From: Acetoanaerobium noterae
Lineage (GTDB): Bacteria > Bacillota > Clostridia > Peptostreptococcales > Filifactoraceae
DNA: 64,000 bases
Reading direction: 5' to 3'
NCBI RefSeq assembly: GCF_900168025.1
Contig: NZ_FUYN01000003.1
Location: 62,001 to 126,000, forward strand
Part shown: positions 27,619 to 36,211 of the stretch, piece after piece
Position numbering within the stretch: the stretch's first letter is position 1
Layout: each line of letters opens with the position of its first letter
The notes under the pieces: model-generated
What the model was told of the DNA's origin: nothing
Seen by the model: only the letters and a program-made list of their open reading frames with translations
Database searches by the model: none
Made by a program: the position numbers and the translations under genes

Positions 27619-28344
27619 CTAGAAATCTAGATTTTTCCAATGTATTAAAAATCTATCTACTTCAGCCGTGGTTGATTTATTAATTAAATTAAATGGAGTA
27701 TCCACTGCTTCTACTCTTCCATTTATCAATACCATAGCTTTACTTGCAAGTCTAAAAATATCCCTAAAATCATGACTTACTACAACAGCTGTGGTATTTG
27801 TATCTTTAATTATTTTATTAATGTCATCAATCAATAGTTCTTTTGTTGGAACGTCTAAAGCTGAAAACGGCTCATCCAAAAAAATTACATCTGGTTCAAT
27901 CGCAAATGCTCTAGCTAAGCTTACTCTTTGTGATTCTCCCCCTGATAGCAGACGAGCCTTTTGATTTTTTAAATGAAAAATTCCAAAGCTAGTTAGCCAT
28001 CTATCAACTTTATCACTTATCTCTTTTTTTGATTTTCCTCTTATTTTTAAACCTGAAGCTACATTTTCATATACGGTAGTATTTAAAAGCAGAGGATCCT
28101 GAAAAACAATAGCTATTTTTCTTCTTATATCTAATGATATATTAGATCCAATTACCTTATTTTGAAATAATATTTCTCCAGCTGTAGGCTTCTCCAAAAA
28201 AGATAGGACTTTTAGCAAGCTACTCTTACCTGAACCATTTGGTCCTACAAGCCCTATTACCTCACCTTTTAAAAGAGAAAAATCGATGTTATCAAGTATT
28301 TTTTTATTTCCTTGCTGCCAGCATAAATTTTTAGCTTTTAACAT
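27619..28344 (-). CDS. tupC: Tungstate ABC importer ATPase
   Basis: Powers tungstate uptake with TupA and TupB. Walker A is GPNGSGKSS, the signature LSGGESQRVSLARA and Walker B DVIFLDEPFSALD, giving a complete 241-residue ATPase. Unlike ModC it has no TOBE domain. I chose ATG at 28344 (AGGAGG 6 bases upstream); a TTG stands one codon earlier. It follows tupB by 10 bp. Confidence 0.92.
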   Translation of the reverse strand: MLKAKNLCWQQGNKKILDNIDFSLLKGEVIGLVGPNGSGKSSLLKVLSFLEKPTAGEILFQNKVIGSNISLDIRRKIAIVFQDPLLLNTTVYENVASGLKIRGKSKKEISDKVDRWLTSFGIFHLKNQKARLLSGGESQRVSLARAFAIEPDVIFLDEPFSALDVPTKELLIDDINKIIKDTNTTAVVVSHDFRDIFRLASKAMVLINGRVEAVDTPFNLINKSTTAEVDRFLIHWKNLDF

Positions 28345-28354
28345 CAATATCCTC

Positions 28355-29044
28355 CTATCTTTTTTGCTGAAGCACTGTAAGCCATAATGTAGTCAAATAA
28401 GAAACTAGAACTAAAATAGCGCTAAGAGCTATTGCTACATCAAAGTTCCCTTTTGATACTTCCATAACCGTTGCCGTAGTAAGAACTCTAGATAATCCTT
28501 TTACATTTCCTCCTACCATCATTGATGCTCCTACCTCTGAAACAACGGCTCCAAATCCAGCAATCACAGCAGCAAGCAGAGAAAATCTAGCTTCCTTTAA
28601 TAAAAACCATAAATACTGTAGCTTAGTTGCTCCCAAAGCTTTTATTTGAAGTCTAAGCTTTGGATCTACTTGAGAAATAGCAGCACTAGTAAGTCCTACT
28701 ACTATAGGTGAAGCAATCACCGCTTGAGCAATTATTATTGCAGTTGGGGTATAAATAAGATTAAGCGAACCTAAAGGTCCCGAGCGCCATAGCAAAATAG
28801 AAATCCATAATCCAGCAACTACTGGAGGCATTCCCATTCCTGTGTTTACTATGCTCATTAAAAAATCTCTGCCAGGGAATCTTTTTAATGCCAGCACCGT
28901 TCCAAAGGGTATCCCTATAATCAAGCTTATAAGTGTAGCTGTTCCAGATACTTGCAGAGTTAAAAGAGTGATCCTAAGTACCTCAGGATCACCCGTTAAT
29001 ATCATATTTATAGCTTTTTTAAGTCCCTCAATAATCAAATCCAT
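28355..29044 (-). CDS. tupB: Tungstate ABC importer permease
   Basis: A 229-residue permease with about five membrane helices. The coupling region resembles AALGATKLQYLWFLLKEARFSLLAAVIAGFG (given here only for position, about 145-175) and the glycine-rich MMVGGN stretch is close behind, as in TupB/WtpB relatives. It sits between tupA and tupC in the conserved order. The ribosome binding site before its ATG is weak, so coupling to tupA is likely. Confidence 0.9.
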   Translation of the reverse strand: MDLIIEGLKKAINMILTGDPEVLRITLLTLQVSGTATLISLIIGIPFGTVLALKRFPGRDFLMSIVNTGMGMPPVVAGLWISILLWRSGPLGSLNLIYTPTAIIIAQAVIASPIVVGLTSAAISQVDPKLRLQIKALGATKLQYLWFLLKEARFSLLAAVIAGFGAVVSEVGASMMVGGNVKGLSRVLTTATVMEVSKGNFDVAIALSAILVLVSYLTTLWLTVLQQKR

Positions 29045-29056
29045 TAAATCACAGCC

Positions 29057-29977
29057 TTATTTTCCTATTTCTTCCTCTGATTTTCCTGCATCCTTAAAGA
29101 ATAGTGGCTCACCATATTCATCCATGCCAAACTCTCCAATTATATCCTGAGTTTTTGAATCTATCATAAACTCCACAAAGGCTTTAGCTCCATCAGCATT
29201 CACTTTAGGGAATTTTTCTTCATTCACTTGCATTACGTGATATATATTTAACAATGATTTTTCACCTTGAACAGCTATCTCTAACTGCAGATTATCCTTT
29301 TGAGCTAAAAATGTCGCTCTGTCAGTCAAAGTATAACCTTCCTTCTGGGAAGCAATATTTAAAGTTTGTCCCATACCTTGTCCTGTTTCTTGATACCATG
29401 AGCCTTCATTTGGAATATTAATATCTTTCCATATTCCTTTTTCTTTTTTGTCGGTTCCTGAATCGTCTCCTCTTGACACAAATATAGATGAAGTTTCAGA
29501 TATAGCCTTAAAAGCATCTGCTACTGATTTTAGGTCTTTAACCTTAGCAGGGTCACTTGATGGCCCAACTAATATAAAATCATTATGCATTACAAGCTGA
29601 TAATTAGTAACAGCTCCACTTTCTACTAGAGGCTTTTCTGATGCCGGAGCATGAGTAAGAAGTACGTCTGCTTCACCCTTTTCTCCCATAGCAAGCGCTT
29701 GACCCGTTCCTACAGCAATTGTTTTTACTCTATATCCAGTTTGCTCTTCAAACATAGGTATTAGTACATCTAGTAACCCAGAATCTTGAGTACTAGTTGT
29801 CGTTGCTAATATTATATCTGGATTTTCAGGTGTTGTCACCTCTTGATTGGCTTGCTCGGTTTCTGGCTCAGGTGCAGGCTCAGCTTCAGGCGTAGAAGTA
29901 CATCCGCTAAGCATAAGTGCAAATACCATAAGTAAAGCCAAGCAGGTTTCTTTAAAAAATAGATTTCTTTTTTTCAT
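29057..29977 (-). CDS. tupA: Tungstate-binding lipoprotein
   Basis: The extracytoplasmic receptor. The lipobox LMLSGC ends near residue 26, followed by a Glu/Pro-rich spacer. The oxyanion-binding TTTSTQDSGLLD stretch near residue 60 is the TupA signature and separates it from ModA. SRGDDSGTDKKE and the QTLNIASQKEGYTLTDR region also fit. GGGGGA precedes the ATG. Presence of TupA rather than ModA suggests the cell uses tungsten-dependent oxidoreductases. Confidence 0.93.
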   Translation of the reverse strand: MKKRNLFFKETCLALLMVFALMLSGCTSTPEAEPAPEPETEQANQEVTTPENPDIILATTTSTQDSGLLDVLIPMFEEQTGYRVKTIAVGTGQALAMGEKGEADVLLTHAPASEKPLVESGAVTNYQLVMHNDFILVGPSSDPAKVKDLKSVADAFKAISETSSIFVSRGDDSGTDKKEKGIWKDINIPNEGSWYQETGQGMGQTLNIASQKEGYTLTDRATFLAQKDNLQLEIAVQGEKSLLNIYHVMQVNEEKFPKVNADGAKAFVEFMIDSKTQDIIGEFGMDEYGEPLFFKDAGKSEEEIGK

Positions 29978-30025
29978 AAATAAATTCCCCCTTAATATGT
30001 ATAAATATTCTGATTTCTTATCTTA

Positions 30026-30054
30026 AGTTTAATTTGAGTTTTTATAATTGTCAA
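30026..30054 (-). promoter_or_regulatory. Promoter of tupABC
   Basis: Minus strand: TTGACA (30049-30054), 17-base spacer, TAAACT (30026-30031). Transcription would start near 30019, about 40 bases before tupA. Confidence 0.6.
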
Positions 30055-30060
30055 CAAATA

Positions 30061-30085
30061 GTTAGGTTGAGTTAGTTTTAGTTAG
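30061..30085. repeat. Three GTTAG repeats at 10-bp spacing, upstream of tupA
   Basis: GTTAG occurs at 30061-30065, 30071-30075 and 30081-30085, with partly conserved spacers, so one copy falls on each helical turn. The array lies directly behind the -35 element of the tupA promoter and about 85 bp before the divergent riboswitch promoter. This is the layout of an activator or repressor site; the binding protein is unknown. Confidence 0.6.
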
Positions 30086-30165
30086 TTTTATATTTTAATA
30101 TTATAATATTTTCTTAAATATTTTTTACGTTTTAATCTAAATGTAATGTTATTTACTTGAAAATT

Positions 30166-30174
30166 TGGTATAAT
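30166..30174 (+). promoter_or_regulatory. Extended -10 promoter before the c-di-GMP riboswitch
   Basis: TGGTATAAT has the perfect -10 TATAAT (30169-30174) with the TGN extension; no good -35 is seen. A start near 30181 would leave about 45 bases before the aptamer. Confidence 0.6.
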
Positions 30175-30221
30175 AAGAATATAAATAGTAAATTGTTTTT
30201 ACGTGCGATTGATCTATTAGA

Positions 30222-30311
30222 TCTCTCCTCACGACAATGGCAAAGTAGTAGAAATGCTATGACGCAAAGCTATAGGGCCTTACCGTAACTGGTTGGCAGC
30301 CTAGCTACCGA
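30222..30311 (+). ncRNA. c-di-GMP-I (GEMM-I) riboswitch
   Basis: Conserved GEMM-I landmarks are present in order: CACGACAA near 30230, GGCAAAG at 30239-30245, a short hairpin capped by a GAAA tetraloop, GACGCAAAGC (30261-30270), a GGGCC stem and GGCAGCC with its ACCG end at 30307-30310. It controls the secreted transglutaminase-like gene 16 bases further on. CTCCT (30225-30229) just before the aptamer is complementary to the ribosome binding site AGGAG (30314-30318). If P1 extends that far, ligand binding would hide the start and lower translation. Confidence 0.9.
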
Positions 30312-30326
30312 AAAGGAGTTTTTATT

Positions 30327-31127
30327 ATGAAAAAAAATCTAAAACAGTATTTATTAGTTGCTTTATCGATTGCTAGTGTAACCTTTCCCAATCTAGCTCA
30401 TGCAGATTCAAAGATAATAGACGAGAGCGATGTTGCTAAAGGCATAATCAAAGTCAATTACTCTACAAATTATCAAGCTAAATATAAATTAGCAATTGAA
30501 AAAGATGGACAAAAGCAATATTTTGATTTAGCTGCTAATACAGCTCAAAGCTTCCCTTTAATTTACGACAACGGAAGCTACACTATAAAAATAATGCAAA
30601 ACACATCAGGAAATAGCTATAAATCAGTATACACTCAAAAAATCGACGCTTATATAGCAGATGATACTGCTATGTATCTTGCTTCAACTGCTGCTGTTAA
30701 CTGGAGTGAGCAAATGATGGCAATAAAAAAAGCTGAAGAGCTCACAAAAAATCTTCAAACTGATAAAGACAAATTTGATGCTATATACAATTATGTTATT
30801 AAAAATTATAGCTATGATTATAATAAAGCAGCTACAGTTAAACCAGGATATATACCTGATATAGAAAAAATTTATGAATCAAAGTCAGGTATTTGCTATG
30901 ACTACAGTGTTTTATTTGCTTCTATGCTAAGAAGCCAAGGGATTCCCGCCAAGGTAGTAAAAGGTAGCTCTACCTTAGTAAATGAATACCATGCATGGAA
31001 CGAAGTGTTTATTGACGGAAACTGGATTATAGTTGATACTACAGTAGATGCAGCCTACAGCGCTTCAAAAGCTCCTATAGCTACTATAAAATCCTCAAAT
31101 CAGTATACTAAAACCTCTGAAATATAA
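30327..31127 (+). CDS. Secreted transglutaminase-like protein (c-di-GMP controlled)
   Basis: A 266-residue exported protein. The signal peptide ends near AHA/DS at residue 26. Residues 30-110 form an all-beta-looking N-terminal domain; the transglutaminase-like core holds the triad Cys190 (KSGICYDYS), His222 (YHAWNEV) and Asp237 (VDTTVD). Such folds act as peptidases or as cross-linking enzymes on the cell surface. A paralogue of the same build is at 39197-39988. AAGGAG lies before the ATG and is positioned to be controlled by the riboswitch. Confidence 0.9.
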   Translation: MKKNLKQYLLVALSIASVTFPNLAHADSKIIDESDVAKGIIKVNYSTNYQAKYKLAIEKDGQKQYFDLAANTAQSFPLIYDNGSYTIKIMQNTSGNSYKSVYTQKIDAYIADDTAMYLASTAAVNWSEQMMAIKKAEELTKNLQTDKDKFDAIYNYVIKNYSYDYNKAATVKPGYIPDIEKIYESKSGICYDYSVLFASMLRSQGIPAKVVKGSSTLVNEYHAWNEVFIDGNWIIVDTTVDAAYSASKAPIATIKSSNQYTKTSEI

Positions 31128-31130
31128 GTA

Positions 31131-31170
31131 AAAAAGGACTGTCTGGAAATATCAGACAATCCTTTTTTTT
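31131..31170. terminator. Bidirectional terminator
   Basis: AAAAAGGACTGTCTG pairs with CAGACAATCCTTTTT around a GAAATAT loop; eight T follow on the plus strand and a T-run on the minus. It serves the transglutaminase gene and the convergent histidine kinase gene. Confidence 0.85.
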
Positions 31171-32596
31171 AGTTTACATCTTTATCTCTAAGTGGTGGTA
31201 TCACAATTTCTACTACAGCTCCACCTTCATCTGCATTATAAGCCTTGAGTCCCCAGCCATTTGACTCTGCAATGCTTTTTACTATAGATAGCCCAAGTCC
31301 AGTGTTGCCTCCTTTACCTTTGTAAAATCTGTCAAATATATACAGCTCCTCATTATTTTCAAAGCCTCGTCCATCATCTTGAATTTTTATTATTATATGA
31401 CCAGTTTCGATTTCAAAGGATTCAATAGATATTTGAGATTTTGCATATCTTAAGGCATTTGAAAGTATATTTGAAAAAACTCTGTCTAATCTATCATCAC
31501 TAGTTCTAACCACAATATAGTGAGCAATATCATTCTTAAAGGTTATATTTTTCTCTTTGGCTAGAAGTGTAAGCCTTATTATTATCTCTTCTACAGCTTC
31601 CCAGAGATTTATTCTAATGGACTTTTCCTCACTCATAAGATTTTCCATTTTACTAAGGTAAACAATTGAGTTAACTGTATCTCTAAGCTTCTTACTTTCA
31701 TCTATTATTATATCCAGACCTTCATCAACCATGCTCTCATCCATTACCTTGTCCTTGATAGCCTCTGCATATCCTTGAATAGACATAAGTGGAGTCTTTA
31801 GCTCATGAGAAGTATTTTGGAAAAATTCTTTTTGCTTCTTATCATATTCTTTTAGCTTGTATGCCATTTTAAGAAAATCCTGATTGATTTCTGCTAGCTC
31901 ATCTTTTGTTTTTATTTCTTCCCAGATGATTTCATCATCAGTAAATGAGAAGGAGGCTATATTTTTCTTTAGTTTATTTATTGGGCTTATTATTCCTCTT
32001 TCAAAAAATATAGAGATTATACTAGCAATAAAAAGTGCTATTAAAAAACCTAAGAATACAGATCTATTGATAAGAGCATTTATTACACTTAAATCTTCTT
32101 TCTTAGCAAGCATAACAAGGTAGCCTAAAGTCTCTTGGTCTACAGATGAAATCAGAGGTCTTTGCTCTACATAATATTTTGTTTTGTCTATCTCTAAAGG
32201 ATTTATAGGTTCCTGCTCTGTATTATAGGATTGAAAAATGAGGTTTTTGTCTACATCCATTATTATAAAATGAGTCGTTGCAAGTCTATTATGAGCATAA
32301 CCCATTCCTTTTGGGAGAATAATTTCTGAAATGCTAAGTGCATTTTCTCCAAAAAAATTCTTACTTATTTGGATTTTCACATTAGGGCTTCCATCCACGA
32401 CTGTCATTTCAATCTTTTGATCTATCACCATGTTTATTTGCTTGGCTACTACGTCAGCATCTTTTTTGAGGTCTAGCCTTGTCTGTCGATTGAGGATATC
32501 GTTGAAGGACATTTTTGAAATACCCATAAATACAAATGCAGTTGCTAATATAATGATAAAATAGCTCTGCATTATTTTTTTTCCGATTTTACTCAT
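31169..32596 (-). CDS. Membrane sensor histidine kinase
   Basis: A 475-residue classical kinase: membrane helix at 10-27, an extracytoplasmic sensing region (about 30-177), a second helix (178-198), a HAMP linker, the HisKA H-box with His264 (FFQNTSHELKTP), and a HATPase domain with NILSNALRYA, DDGRGF and GNTGLGLSIV. The start overlaps the preceding regulator gene; of two close ATGs I chose 32596, which gives the better spacing (9 bases) to AGGA. No specific signal can be inferred. Confidence 0.88.
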   Translation of the reverse strand: MSKIGKKIMQSYFIIILATAFVFMGISKMSFNDILNRQTRLDLKKDADVVAKQINMVIDQKIEMTVVDGSPNVKIQISKNFFGENALSISEIILPKGMGYAHNRLATTHFIIMDVDKNLIFQSYNTEQEPINPLEIDKTKYYVEQRPLISSVDQETLGYLVMLAKKEDLSVINALINRSVFLGFLIALFIASIISIFFERGIISPINKLKKNIASFSFTDDEIIWEEIKTKDELAEINQDFLKMAYKLKEYDKKQKEFFQNTSHELKTPLMSIQGYAEAIKDKVMDESMVDEGLDIIIDESKKLRDTVNSIVYLSKMENLMSEEKSIRINLWEAVEEIIIRLTLLAKEKNITFKNDIAHYIVVRTSDDRLDRVFSNILSNALRYAKSQISIESFEIETGHIIIKIQDDGRGFENNEELYIFDRFYKGKGGNTGLGLSIVKSIAESNGWGLKAYNADEGGAVVEIVIPPLRDKDVN

Positions 32597-33272
32597 TGTC
32601 ATCTATCCTATATCCATAGCCCCAGACTGTTTTTATTACCACTCGTGATTTTGCAGTCTTAAGCTTTTTTCTAAGCCTTTTTATAGTATCATCGACATTT
32701 CTATCATAACCATCGTAATCATATCCCCAAATAGACTCGATAATTTGTTCTCTAGAAAGAGGTAGATTGATATTTTTCATCAAAAACTCCAGTACCTCAT
32801 ACTCCTTTATAGTAAGAGGTATGTCTTGCCCCATACATTTGACTATTCTTCTTTGAACATATATCTCCAAATCCTTTGTTTTCAAAATTTCGTCGTTATG
32901 CTCTGAGGATTTAGTCGTTCTTTTTAATATGGTTTTTATCCTTACTACTAGCTCTCTAGGAGAAAAAGGCTTTGCAAGATAATCATCTGCACCTAGCTCT
33001 AGTCCGAGTATCCTATCTAGTTCATCGCTTCTTGCTGATACAAAAATTATAGGCACTTCACTAATTTTTCTAATTTCCTTGCACAAATCTAAACCATCTA
33101 AGCCTTGCATCATTATATCTAAAACCAGTAAGTCTGGCATAAATTCTCTTATAGCTGATAGCACGCCATCTGCACTTTCAAAGGTAGTTGTGTTATATCC
33201 TTCCTTTTTTAGATACATCTCGATTAAGTCTCTGATACGCTTCTCATCATCTACTATGAAAATATGCTTCAT
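32589..33272 (-). CDS. OmpR-family response regulator
   Basis: A 227-residue regulator with a receiver (Asp8-Asp9, phosphoacceptor Asp52, KPFSPREL lysine) and a winged-helix output domain (about 130-225, GYDYDGYDRNVDDTIKRLR, WGYGYRI). It overlaps the kinase gene by 8 bases, so the pair is one operon. GTAGGG precedes the ATG. The stretch before it contains a promoter and a terminator-like hairpin at 33311-33336, which may attenuate its transcription. Confidence 0.92.
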   Translation of the reverse strand: MKHIFIVDDEKRIRDLIEMYLKKEGYNTTTFESADGVLSAIREFMPDLLVLDIMMQGLDGLDLCKEIRKISEVPIIFVSARSDELDRILGLELGADDYLAKPFSPRELVVRIKTILKRTTKSSEHNDEILKTKDLEIYVQRRIVKCMGQDIPLTIKEYEVLEFLMKNINLPLSREQIIESIWGYDYDGYDRNVDDTIKRLRKKLKTAKSRVVIKTVWGYGYRIDDNE

Positions 33273-33310
33273 AATTACCCTACTTTCTTATAGTTTTTTC
33301 TGTAAACAAA

Positions 33311-33336
33311 AAGCTGCCACTCTATGTGGGCAGCTT
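33311..33336 (-). terminator. Terminator-like hairpin in the regulator leader
   Basis: AAGCTGCC (33311-33318) pairs with GGCAGCTT (33329-33336), extended by CAC/GTG. TTTTTGTTT follows on the minus strand. It can end typA transcription, but it also lies downstream of a possible regulator promoter at 33347-33374. Confidence 0.7.
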
Positions 33337-33346
33337 AGGAGGGTGA

Positions 33347-33374
33347 AGTATATAGTATTGGCAGGTTAAGCCAA
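33347..33374 (-). promoter_or_regulatory. Possible promoter of the OmpR-type operon
   Basis: Minus strand: TTGGCT (33369-33374), 16-base spacer, TATACT (33347-33352). A start near 33340 would put the hairpin 33311-33336 at the very 5' end of the message. Confidence 0.45.
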
Positions 33375-33389
33375 GGGTTTGTAAAATGT

Positions 33390-33413
33390 TCCGATGCAGC
33401 TAGCTGCATCGGA
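33390..33413 (-). other. Perfect 24-base palindrome downstream of typA
   Basis: TCCGATGCAGCTAGCTGCATCGGA is given by positions 33390-33413: two 12-base arms without spacer. It may fold as a hairpin ending typA (TTTT follows a few bases later on the minus strand) or serve as a protein site. Confidence 0.65.
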
Positions 33414-33521
33414 TTTACATGAAAAAAGGGGTGGGTTGTAAGGTTGTGTTTCATTCCTTATTGTTATAATACTTTAGATATATGGTATAAATTCGTGCAA
33501 AATGTGGAAAAAGTTAGGGAT

Positions 33522-35354
33522 TTACTTTTTATTTTTTGCAGTTATTCTTGCTCTTTGAGTTTTATCCAAAACTTTCTTTCTGATACGCATTGATTTTGGT
33601 GTAATCTCAACAAGCTCATCTTCATCTATAAACTCAAGAATTTCTTCAAGAGACATTCTTTTAGGTGGAGAAAGTCTAAGCGATTCATCTGAGCCAGATG
33701 CTCTCATATTTGTAGCTTGCTTTCTCTTACATACGTTTACATCTATATCCCCTGATCTTGAATTGCTTCCTATAACCATCCCTTGATATACTTTTTGTCC
33801 TGGATCGATAAAAAGAATACCCCTGTCTTGTGCATTAAACAACCCGTAAGCAACTGCTACTCCATCTTCAAAAGCTACTAATGAACCTTGACTTCTAGCT
33901 ATTATATCACCCTTATAAGGCTGATATCCATCAAATATAGTGTTAAGTATACCGTTTCCTTTTGTATCAGTTAAAAACTCAGATCTATAGCCTATAAGCC
34001 CTCTAGTTGGAATAGAGAAATCAAGTCTCACATATCCACCTTTTGACTGTTGCATATTAATCATTTCGCCTTTACGAGTTCCCATCTTTTCCATAACTGG
34101 TCCCATAAAATCCTCAGGAACATCGATTACTGCTCTCTCCATAGGCTCTAAAAGCTTTCCATTTTCATCTCTTTTAAATAAAACCTCTGGTTTAGAAACT
34201 TGAAGCTCATAGCCTTCTCTTCTCATAGTTTCCATCAGAATAGAAAGGTGAAGCTCTCCTCTTCCAGATACCTTGAATGTATCCGCTGTATCCATTTCCT
34301 CAACTCTCAGAGATATATTAGTATTAAGCTCTTTCATAAGTCTGTCTCTTAATTGTCTAGAAGTTATAAACTTACCTTCTTGACCAGCAAATGGACTGTC
34401 ATTTACAGAGAAGTTCATTGCTATAGTAGGCTCAGAGATTTTTACAAACTCTATAGTTTCTTGTACCTCTAAATCGGTAAGAGTGTCTCCTATATGAATT
34501 TGCTCTATTCCGCTAAGAGCTATTATGCTTCCCATTTTAGCTTCAGTAACCTCAACTCTTGCAAGACCATTATATTCATAAAGCTTACCTATTCTAACCT
34601 TATGTTTTTTCTCAGGCTCAAGATGATTTAAAAGCATAACGTCTTGGTTTACTTTTACAGTCCCTCTTTCTACTTTTCCTACTCCTATTCTTCCTACATA
34701 TTCATTGTAGTCAATAGTAGTAATAAGAAGCTGAACAGGTCCATCAAGCTCTCCTTGTGGAGCAGGAATATGCTCTAATATAGCTTCGTACATATCTTCC
34801 ATAGTATCTTTCTTTTCATTTATGTCAGTTGACGCCCAGCCACCAATTGCAGAAGCAAATATAAACGGAGACTCTAAATATCTTTCGCTCTCATCTAGCT
34901 CCAATAGAAGCTCTAGAACCTCATCAACTACTTCTACCGGTCTAGCCTCTGGTCTATCTACTTTATTTACGCATACAAGTACAGGCAAGCTAAGTTCTAG
35001 AGCTTTTTTAAGAACAAACTTAGTTTGAGGCATAGGGCCTTCAAAAGCATCTACAACAAGAATAACTCCGTTTACCATTTTAAGTACACGTTCAACTTCT
35101 CCACCAAAATCAGCATGGCCTGGAGTATCAACTATATTTATTTTCGTACCTTTATAGTCGATAGCCGTATTCTTTGACAAGATAGTAATTCCACGCTCTC
35201 TCTCTAAATCATTAGAGTCCATTACTCTTTCTTGTACATGCTGATTTTCTCTAAATATCCCACTTTGCTTTAGTAGAGCATCTACTAATGTCGTTTTTCC
35301 GTGGTCAACGTGAGCAATTATTGCTACATTTCTAATATCGTTTCTAGTATTCAA
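33522..35354 (-). CDS. typA: Ribosome-associated GTPase TypA/BipA
   Basis: A translational GTPase that binds ribosomes under stress and cold. G1 AHVDHGKTT is near residue 14, G2 RGITI near 50, G3 [10 protein letters not shown] near 72 and G4 NKVDR near 127. Domain order follows EF-G without domain IV; 610 residues is normal. I chose the TTG start at 35354 because AAGGAAG lies 7 bases before it and the protein then begins [13 protein letters not shown], as in other TypA proteins; a longer frame from a GTG at 35414 has no family support. Confidence 0.95.
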   Translation of the reverse strand: MNTRNDIRNVAIIAHVDHGKTTLVDALLKQSGIFRENQHVQERVMDSNDLERERGITILSKNTAIDYKGTKINIVDTPGHADFGGEVERVLKMVNGVILVVDAFEGPMPQTKFVLKKALELSLPVLVCVNKVDRPEARPVEVVDEVLELLLELDESERYLESPFIFASAIGGWASTDINEKKDTMEDMYEAILEHIPAPQGELDGPVQLLITTIDYNEYVGRIGVGKVERGTVKVNQDVMLLNHLEPEKKHKVRIGKLYEYNGLARVEVTEAKMGSIIALSGIEQIHIGDTLTDLEVQETIEFVKISEPTIAMNFSVNDSPFAGQEGKFITSRQLRDRLMKELNTNISLRVEEMDTADTFKVSGRGELHLSILMETMRREGYELQVSKPEVLFKRDENGKLLEPMERAVIDVPEDFMGPVMEKMGTRKGEMINMQQSKGGYVRLDFSIPTRGLIGYRSEFLTDTKGNGILNTIFDGYQPYKGDIIARSQGSLVAFEDGVAVAYGLFNAQDRGILFIDPGQKVYQGMVIGSNSRSGDIDVNVCKRKQATNMRASGSDESLRLSPPKRMSLEEILEFIDEDELVEITPKSMRIRKKVLDKTQRARITAKNKK

Positions 35355-35465
35355 GTTTACACTTCCTTCATTAAATTGAAAAAACTGGTCATTCCAGTTA
35401 AAACTACGTCGCACTTTTTACAAGCCTATATTATACCATAGGATTATCCTGCTATAAAGAAATAT

Positions 35466-36107
35466 TTAGTTATCATTTTCCTTTTTTATTTCATCAATAA
35501 CTTTTCTTATAATATCATAAGAAAATCCTTTATATCCTAAACTCTGTGCAGTTTTGGAAAGCCTCTCATCAAATGGCTTGCTCTCAGATAGAGATTTGAA
35601 TTTTTTAAATCCATGATAGCTTGCATTTTCAAGCTCCTTATCATCGTCTATATAAGTCTGTGCCTCTTCTATATCATTTTTCGAAATACCTTTTTCCATA
35701 AGCTTAGATACCATTTGCCTCTTTGACCATTTTTTTGTACTCGCTTTATTCTTTGCTATATCAGTTGCCAATTTCTGATCGTCAACAAATTTATAGCTCT
35801 CTAAAAATTCAAGTGCATTTTCTATTGCTTCTTCACAAAACCCTTCTCTTTTCAAGGTGCTTTTTATCTGCATCTTAGATTTAGAAGACCTGCTAAGTAT
35901 ATCTAAGCCTCTTGATTTCGCTCTTTTAATTTGGTCATTTTTCACTATTTCATCATAGGTTTCTTTTGAAAAAACAGCTCCTTGATTTACTCTAAATGTT
36001 GCCATAGTTTCATCTGTAAATTTTTGAACTATTTCCTCATTAAAAATGACGTGATAAAGATTATATCTGATTTTTTTAATTTTACTTACTTCAAATTCTT
36101 CACTCAT
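35466..36107 (-). CDS. recX: Regulatory protein RecX
   Basis: Inhibits or modulates RecA filaments. The 213 residues show the three-helix repeats of the family: ALDILSRSSKSK-like stretch near 65, LKREGFCEEAIENALEFL near 85-100, KWSKRQMVSKLMEKGI near 130 and the final GFSYDIIRKVIDEI. AAAGAGGTGA precedes the ATG. It starts divergently from the parvulin gene. recA is not in the window. Confidence 0.9.
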   Translation of the reverse strand: MSEEFEVSKIKKIRYNLYHVIFNEEIVQKFTDETMATFRVNQGAVFSKETYDEIVKNDQIKRAKSRGLDILSRSSKSKMQIKSTLKREGFCEEAIENALEFLESYKFVDDQKLATDIAKNKASTKKWSKRQMVSKLMEKGISKNDIEEAQTYIDDDKELENASYHGFKKFKSLSESKPFDERLSKTAQSLGYKGFSYDIIRKVIDEIKKENDN

Positions 36108-36211
36108 ATTATTTCACCTCTTTGAGTCTTTTTAATAATTAGACTTTTTGAATCAGTTCTGATAAGATTAACTAAGCGAGACTTAAAACCCATATAAAAA
36201 GGAGATTACAC

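Noticed and set aside
30061-30090. CRISPR array
   Set aside because: Only three 5-base repeats with 5-base spacers; far too short, fits an operator.
33079-33369. Plus-strand open frame across the OmpR-type regulator
   Set aside because: Antisense to a clear gene, no ribosome binding site, composition of a shadow frame.
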